Shown here piece after piece: positions 6,060 through 10,378 of a stretch of 10,378 nucleotides of DNA. Below the pieces are notes generated by a model. It was not told the origin of the DNA. It saw only the letters and a program-made list of their open reading frames with translations, and made no database searches. Position numbers and translations under genes: made by a program. Positions within the stretch are counted from its first letter, which is position 1. Each line of letters opens with the position of its first letter. Source of the DNA: Bermanella sp034111105. Its GTDB lineage: Bacteria > Pseudomonadota > Gammaproteobacteria > Pseudomonadales > Oceanobacteraceae. The stretch is taken from the NCBI GenBank assembly GCA_034111105.1, contig JAWUXY010000032.1, positions 1 to 10,378 of the forward strand. Reading direction: 5' to 3'.

Positions 6060-7992
6060 ATGTCAGTGACGCAACCTTCTGTTTGATTTCTTCATAGCGT
6101 AATTGTTCGCATAAACCAAAGCCGGTTATTTTTTTTAATTTAAGCTGAGTGATTAAAGGGGTGGTCATGCCGGCAAAGAATCGACAAATGCTATCAATAC
6201 TCAATGGTGCCGTTTGAATCTGCGATGAGTGTTGGGTTAATGCTAGCAAGCTGGCCTTGATATCATCATCAGATGGCCACGAGGGCGCATTGGAATACTC
6301 AAGTTTTGCCACTTGCCCGCGGCACACAGAGCAATGGCCACAATGTTCAGGTGAGGCGTGATCATCAAAATACAGTGACAACATGTGACTTAAGCACTTA
6401 TTGAGTTCGAAAAAACGCACAAGTGCGGCAATCCGTTTTATTTCTTTTGCTTCTTTATCTTTAAAGTAATCAAATAATTCACGCGCTAAACCAGATTTTT
6501 GAATGACATCGGATTTGACATGATAAACCTCCGTCATTTGTTTGCTTTCTAGCTCGATAAGGTTTTTTTCGTGTAAGTATTCTAATGCCGCTAAAATTCG
6601 ACTGCGCTCAAGTTGACTTTGTTGATAACACGCATCTAAATCGGGTACCGCCCATAGTTTATTGAATTTTGTATGATTAAATACTTGTTGTAAAAATACT
6701 TGGCGGCGCTCATCAAATTGATTGAGCAGGGTAGATTTATCGGCTAACAACTTAAAGCGATATTCTGCATAATAACTGTAAGCGGGTTCAATGGCGCCTA
6801 ATATCTCTAGCTGTACTAATAATGTTTTTAATGGCAGTGCTCGAATATTGGTTGTTTTTGATAATGAAAGCGTTTGCATCTCCCATTGTTTATTATGGGT
6901 GTTTTGAATAATGTTATGAAATAGGGCTTCTATGCTTGATTGCTCTGGTGTATCGGCATAGACAAAGTTTTCAACGGTATTCATACCGTCTAGGTTGGCA
7001 AAGGTTATGCAGTTGGATGCTTGGCCGTCACGTCCTGCGCGGCCAATTTCTTGGCTGTAATTTTCGATCGATTTGGGTAAGTCATAATGCATAACAAAAC
7101 GGATATTACTTTTATCGATGCCCATACCAAATGCAATGGTGGCGACAATAACCTGAACACGATCAGCCATAAAATTGGCTTGAATGGTTTGACGCTTATC
7201 ACTATCAAAGCCAGCGTGATAGGCACTGGCAGAAATACCGCCCTGATTCAAATAAGCAGCAACTTTTTCGGCGGTATGTTGCAGCGTTACATAAATAATA
7301 CCGGCCCCGGTTTGTTGGCGAATGTGTTGCACTAACGATTTATTTTTGATGTCTTGAGTGACGGGTGCCACACTTAAGTCAAGGTTCGGTCGATAAAACC
7401 CAGTTTGTACAATATGTTGGGGCTGAATGTTAAATTTTTCAGCCATGTCTAACTTCACTTTTTTGGTGGCTGTTGCGGTTAGTAACAGTGTTAGCGGAAT
7501 ATTCAGGGCTTTTTGGTAGCTAGGTAGCTTTAAATAATCGGGGCGAAAATTGTGCCCCCATTCCGATATGCAGTGGGCCTCGTCGATGACCAGCATTGAA
7601 ATGGCTACAGTGTTTATGAACTCGCGAAAGCGTTCATTTTTAAAACGCTCGACACTGATCATTAAAATTTTAATGTTACCGTGTCTAACATCTTGCATCA
7701 CTTGCCGATATTCATCACTGGTTAGACTTGAATCTAAACTGGCAGCGGCAATGCCTTTATGCCTTAAAAAATCAATTTGATCTTTCATTAGAGCCAATAG
7801 CGGTGACACAACTAAAGTTAAATTTGGCAATTGCAGAGCGGTAAATTGATAACAGAGGGACTTCCCCGAGCCTGTCGGAAAAATAGCCAGCGAGCTTTGG
7901 CCCTGCAATAACTGAGTGACCGTTTGTTGCTGACCATGGCGAAAGCCATCAAAGCCGAATATGGTTTTAAGTGAATCTGTAAGGTTATCCAT
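6058..7992 (-). CDS. RecQ-family ATP-dependent DNA helicase, late-zinc variant
   Basis: A superfamily 2 3'-5' DNA helicase, 644 aa from the preferred start. Numbered from that Met: FPTGSGKS (38-45, Walker A), IDEAHCISEWGHNFRPDY (136-153, motif II and the RecQ aromatic loop), LTATAT (171-176, motif III), AFGMGIDK (287-294, motif V) and QEIGRAGRDG (314-323, motif VI). In E. coli RecQ the zinc site follows the helicase core directly. Here a winged-helix-like region of roughly 180 residues comes first, and the four cysteines (533, 551, 554, 557; C-x17-C-x2-C-x2-C) lie near the C-terminus. No HRDC domain is recognised in the last 80 residues. This is a known RecQ-like subgroup, so the symbol recQ is withheld. 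The open frame reaches an ATG at 8050-8052, but that adds 20 hydrophobic residues not expected of a helicase; the ATG at 7990-7992 (MDNLTDSLKTIFG) fits the family. Neither has a clear SD. It follows the TonB receptor gene on the same strand. Confidence 0.9.
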   Translation of the reverse strand: MDNLTDSLKTIFGFDGFRHGQQQTVTQLLQGQSSLAIFPTGSGKSLCYQFTALQLPNLTLVVSPLLALMKDQIDFLRHKGIAAASLDSSLTSDEYRQVMQDVRHGNIKILMISVERFKNERFREFINTVAISMLVIDEAHCISEWGHNFRPDYLKLPSYQKALNIPLTLLLTATATKKVKLDMAEKFNIQPQHIVQTGFYRPNLDLSVAPVTQDIKNKSLVQHIRQQTGAGIIYVTLQHTAEKVAAYLNQGGISASAYHAGFDSDKRQTIQANFMADRVQVIVATIAFGMGIDKSNIRFVMHYDLPKSIENYSQEIGRAGRDGQASNCITFANLDGMNTVENFVYADTPEQSSIEALFHNIIQNTHNKQWEMQTLSLSKTTNIRALPLKTLLVQLEILGAIEPAYSYYAEYRFKLLADKSTLLNQFDERRQVFLQQVFNHTKFNKLWAVPDLDACYQQSQLERSRILAALEYLHEKNLIELESKQMTEVYHVKSDVIQKSGLARELFDYFKDKEAKEIKRIAALVRFFELNKCLSHMLSLYFDDHASPEHCGHCSVCRGQVAKLEYSNAPSWPSDDDIKASLLALTQHSSQIQTAPLSIDSICRFFAGMTTPLITQLKLKKITGFGLCEQLRYEEIKQKVASLT

Positions 7993-8019
7993 GAATCTGC
8001 AGCGTATTAAGAATAATAG

Positions 8020-8042
8020 AGGCAATATGCCAGTTATTGCCT
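8020..8042. repeat. 8-bp inverted repeat upstream of the helicase start
   Basis: AGGCAATA (8020-8027) and TATTGCCT (8035-8042) form a perfect inverted repeat with a seven-base spacer, 27 bp upstream of the preferred helicase ATG. The right half extends to GTTATTGCCT (8033-8042), identical to the 10-base word at 221-230. It could be an operator or an mRNA stem; no T-run marks it as a terminator. Confidence 0.5.
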
Positions 8043-8069
8043 TGAATCGCATCAGAAAAAAGAATGGGG

Positions 8070-8090
8070 CGCTTTTAAATATTAAAAGCG
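8070..8090. other. hairpin at the receptor stop codon, possible weak terminator
   Basis: CGCTTTTAA (8070-8078) and TTAAAAGCG (8082-8090) form a perfect 9-bp stem with a three-base loop, and the receptor's TAA (complement of 8082-8084) lies within it. On the minus strand the stem is followed by CCCCATTCTTTTTT, so the T-run begins seven bases after the stem and the stem itself is AT-rich. It may terminate inefficiently or stabilise the 3' end of the receptor mRNA, leaving read-through to the helicase possible. Confidence 0.45.
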
Positions 8091-10211
8091 TTGTTCTAGG
8101 TAAATATTAACCTCTCGGCCGCGATCCTCTAATCCGTTTTCTGATCCGTAGTAAGAGGGCAAGGGCAGTGTTTGATCAAATAGGTTGAATACATTCATAC
8201 CCAGCTTGGTATTGGCTTGGAAGACATGGGATGCATAAAGATCAAATCGTTGATAAGACTCATTGTTGTCTGTAAATAAGTTTGTATCGTCACCAAGGGC
8301 GTAGTCTTGCATATGTCGATACCAAGCACCGATCCGTGAGCGCTGACTTAATTGATGCTCGACATTAAGGCTTAACATAATTTCTGGAAAGGCTTGATAA
8401 TCAACATCGTCACTTTTGTTTTCACTTTTTACATAGCTGGCATTGGCTTTTAATTGCCATTTATTGATGAGTTTATTAACCGTGAACTCTAAGCCCTGTG
8501 CATCGTTATTTTTAATATTTTGGTATTGATTTGTACTGCTGATATTTGGCACAGGGACGAGTGCAATGGCATCTTGCCACTCGCTTGTAAAGAAAACGGC
8601 TTCTAATTGTAAATCCGATTGGTGATACATCAGAACATACTCATAAGTATCGATGGTTTCTGGCTTTAAATCTGTATTCCCCAATACAGATGAACTGGAG
8701 CCTTTTAATTCGAGCGCAGTCGGGGCGCGATAAGCGTGGCCATACAATATTTTTTGACGCCAGTGTTCATTAATCTTGTGTACCAAGCCAATACGCGGTG
8801 ACGTGTGATTGTCGGCATCACTGTAGCTGTCCCAGCGTACGCCGTAGCTTAACAGCCAGGTATCATCATCAAAACCTGTGCGTGCTTGGGCAAATACGTG
8901 GTTAAGAAAACGCTGGTCGTCTTTAAAAGCATTGTCGTAGCCGATCATTAAATTATCGTTAAGGTCTCGTATTTCAAAGCGACTGTCGGTTATTTTTATT
9001 TCATCATACCCTGCACCGACAACCCACTGCGTATTCAATGCATTGTGCTGTTGTTTTATTTGCAACTGATAGCCGGCACGCTGTTCATTATCTTCTTGTG
9101 TACGAAGGTGTTTGCAATAAAGCGGGTTGGGTGAGGTGCTATTTTCATCGGTTTTACAGGGGAGTGTGGTATTACCTAATGTAGTGATTGCGTCTGGGTA
9201 GCCTCGGTTGTCAAAGGTCCAGAGATGTTCACTTTGCCAAAAATAAATTTGGTTTTTTATTTGAATGTCATGACCCATTTTAATTTCATGGCTTAGGCCT
9301 GTCAGTAAGAATTGAGAGTCAGTATCAGTAATGTCAGTGTCGGTTGATAAGCTGGTACTGTCTAAATCAAACGAAGCGGTTAATGGTTCAAAGAACTGTC
9401 GGCCAATTCCCGGAAAACCATCCGCATCCAGTTCATTGTAAAACAGTAATGATGACCACTTTCCGCCATTACTGATGCTGCCGTAATTCATCGATAGATA
9501 AGCGCTGATGTTTTCTAAGGACTGTGCGCGTTGACTGGTTTGGTTTGCGCCAGAATTGGGATCAACATATTCATAGGGTTGATCGTATGGCCCATCTTGT
9601 TCATATGCGACACCTGAATGAACATCCCAATTACCACTGAAGTGACTATTAAGTAGAGAAACCTGCCGATTGTTGGCGCCTAATTGCGTGTAACCCAGCG
9701 ATTGCGATACGGGAGCGTTGGCAAGCTTGAATGCTAATACGCCATGAAAAGCATCATTGCCATAAATGGCCGACCCTGGCCCGCGGATCATCTCAACTTG
9801 CTGCATGAGAGGTAAGGGCATTCTGGGAATGGAATAACCGGTATTGGCATAAGTGTACGAGCCAAGGGGGATCCCATTCATCGTATAGGCAATACCGCGA
9901 ACAGATAGCTCGGTGGCGTAACCGCGTATGGCAAGCACTTCACTGCCACCCCATGTAGTATCAGCAAACACCGAAGGCACGGCCTCTAAGGTTTGACCGA
10001 GCGTGCTGGCGCCTCTTTGTTGCCAGTCTTGCTGATACAGGACAGCAGTCGATGAAGCTACATCCAACGCGCTGTCTTCAAACAGAGATGCAACTTCGAC
10101 TCTAATGCTTTGCAGTTCTTCTAGGCTCAGATCAAAAACGTCATCAGAATAGGAGAACTCACATGCACAAAGGCCTAATAAGATGGCGATATGGCGATAC
10201 ATATTACTCAT
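8082..10211 (-). CDS. TonB-dependent outer-membrane receptor
   Basis: A 709-aa ligand-gated outer-membrane transporter powered by TonB-ExbBD. Residues 1-22 look like a signal peptide (hydrophobic IAILLGLCA, likely cleaved after SYS before DD). A DLSLEELQSIRVEVASL segment (27-43) is the N-terminal region often seen ahead of the plug in this type of receptor and may include the TonB-interacting box. The plug runs from about 45 to 165, with VLAIRGYATELSVRG (92-106), VEMIRGPGSAIYGNDAFHGV (139-158) and the usual N-terminal strands. The rest (about 170-709) forms the 22-strand barrel with alternating aromatic strands, a TonB-receptor region YRAPTALELKGSSS and a C-terminal Phe (LEQRF). Cys352 and Cys366 probably form a disulfide in an extracellular loop. 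Substrate is unknown: siderophore, cobalamin or other. M4 (10200-10202) is an alternative start; the sequence before it is a tandem ATGAGTA repeat. The stop codon lies in a hairpin. Confidence 0.93.
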   Translation of the reverse strand: MSNMYRHIAILLGLCACEFSYSDDVFDLSLEELQSIRVEVASLFEDSALDVASSTAVLYQQDWQQRGASTLGQTLEAVPSVFADTTWGGSEVLAIRGYATELSVRGIAYTMNGIPLGSYTYANTGYSIPRMPLPLMQQVEMIRGPGSAIYGNDAFHGVLAFKLANAPVSQSLGYTQLGANNRQVSLLNSHFSGNWDVHSGVAYEQDGPYDQPYEYVDPNSGANQTSQRAQSLENISAYLSMNYGSISNGGKWSSLLFYNELDADGFPGIGRQFFEPLTASFDLDSTSLSTDTDITDTDSQFLLTGLSHEIKMGHDIQIKNQIYFWQSEHLWTFDNRGYPDAITTLGNTTLPCKTDENSTSPNPLYCKHLRTQEDNEQRAGYQLQIKQQHNALNTQWVVGAGYDEIKITDSRFEIRDLNDNLMIGYDNAFKDDQRFLNHVFAQARTGFDDDTWLLSYGVRWDSYSDADNHTSPRIGLVHKINEHWRQKILYGHAYRAPTALELKGSSSSVLGNTDLKPETIDTYEYVLMYHQSDLQLEAVFFTSEWQDAIALVPVPNISSTNQYQNIKNNDAQGLEFTVNKLINKWQLKANASYVKSENKSDDVDYQAFPEIMLSLNVEHQLSQRSRIGAWYRHMQDYALGDDTNLFTDNNESYQRFDLYASHVFQANTKLGMNVFNLFDQTLPLPSYYGSENGLEDRGREVNIYLEQRF

Positions 10212-10239
10212 TACTCATGATTTATTGTTAGATTAGTTT

Positions 10240-10267
10240 AAATTAGCCAAAACACTAGATAACTCAA
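10240..10267 (-). promoter_or_regulatory. weak promoter candidate for the TonB receptor gene
   Basis: On the minus strand TTGAGT (complement of 10262-10267) and TAATTT (complement of 10240-10245) are spaced by 16 bp, about 29 bases ahead of the receptor start. The match to sigma70 consensus is modest. No convincing Fur box is visible in this gap, so iron control is not supported. Confidence 0.25.
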
Positions 10268-10290
10268 TACCTTAGTGCCGTGACTTAGCT

Positions 10291-10378
10291 TTAATAGGCT
10301 AATGCTCTGCAATGGTAAATAAAAGGTGGGATGCGTGTACAAATTGCTTCTGCGTTGGCATCGTAATAAGGTACAAAA
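10291..10378 (-). CDS. possible 3' end of an unrecognised minus-strand gene
   Basis: One minus-strand frame is open from the window edge to a TAA (complement of 10291-10293), 28 codons, reading FVPYYDANAEAICTRIPPF and on to a final RALAY. The composition looks protein-like, but the stretch is short, another minus-strand frame is also open here, and I recognise no family. If real, its stop lies 79 bases upstream of the receptor start and it would be an upstream neighbour on the same strand. Confidence 0.2.
   Translation of the reverse strand, partial: FVPYYDANAEAICTRIPPFIYHCRALAY

Noticed and set aside
10158..10175. LCAC lipobox-like sequence in the TonB receptor signal peptide
   Set aside because: Cys at the -2 position is not a normal lipobox residue, and TonB receptors with a plug and barrel are normally cleaved by signal peptidase I; SYS before DD is a reasonable site.
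10331..10366. 11-codon + strand ORF after AAGGTGGG
   Set aside because: It is very short, the SD is nearly abutting the ATG, and there is no sign of a leader function or downstream gene within the window.
1..10378. Search for CRISPR arrays, insertion sequences, tRNA/rRNA genes, att sites, toxin-antitoxin or defence modules
   Set aside because: No regularly spaced repeats, transposase motifs, terminal inverted repeats with target duplications, or tRNA-like folds were seen. The RecQ-like helicase has no adjacent defence partner genes.

Overview
This is a chromosomal segment from a Gram-negative bacterium. The evidence is an outer-membrane TonB-dependent receptor, a lipoprotein with a classical lipobox, a YaiI family protein very close to the enterobacterial one, and a FATP-type acyl-CoA synthetase. 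The sequence is moderately AT-rich, with short intergenic gaps and strong Rho-independent terminators. A marine gammaproteobacterium (Oceanospirillales, Alteromonadales or Cellvibrionales-like) fits best, but that is an inference from protein flavour and composition, not a marker-based assignment.

Layout from left to right. (1) The 3' end of a CaiB/BaiF-type CoA-transferase gene (+). (2) A 139-bp gap whose last part folds into a hairpin covering the ribosome binding site of the next gene. (3) A 619-aa secreted lipoprotein of the choice-of-anchor I / beta-propeller type (+), ending at a terminator. (4) A convergent yaiI-type DUF188 gene (-). (5) A divergent + strand cluster: an unrecognised 49-codon ORF whose stop overlaps the start of an AraC-family regulator, then a long-chain acyl-CoA synthetase. 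(6) A perfect bidirectional terminator shared with a convergent, non-canonical RecQ-family helicase (-). (7) Upstream of the helicase on the same strand, a 709-aa TonB-dependent receptor (-). (8) A short gap with a weak candidate promoter, and possibly the tail of another minus-strand gene at the right edge.

How the genes may work together. The CoA transferase, the AraC regulator (arabinose-binding-like sensor domain plus HTH) and the FATP-like synthetase together suggest a neighbourhood for lipid or carboxylic-acid activation, with the AraC protein a natural candidate regulator of the synthetase next to it. The receptor and helicase are colinear but probably functionally unrelated. The two convergent pairs are each separated by an intrinsic terminator.

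No CRISPR array, insertion sequence, tRNA/rRNA gene, prophage or recognisable defence island was seen. I found no clearly new biological system. The best leads are small regulatory ones: the SD-sequestering hairpin at 345-366, the translationally coupled 49-aa ORF at 2925-3074, and a 10-base word that occurs three times in two inverted-repeat settings.
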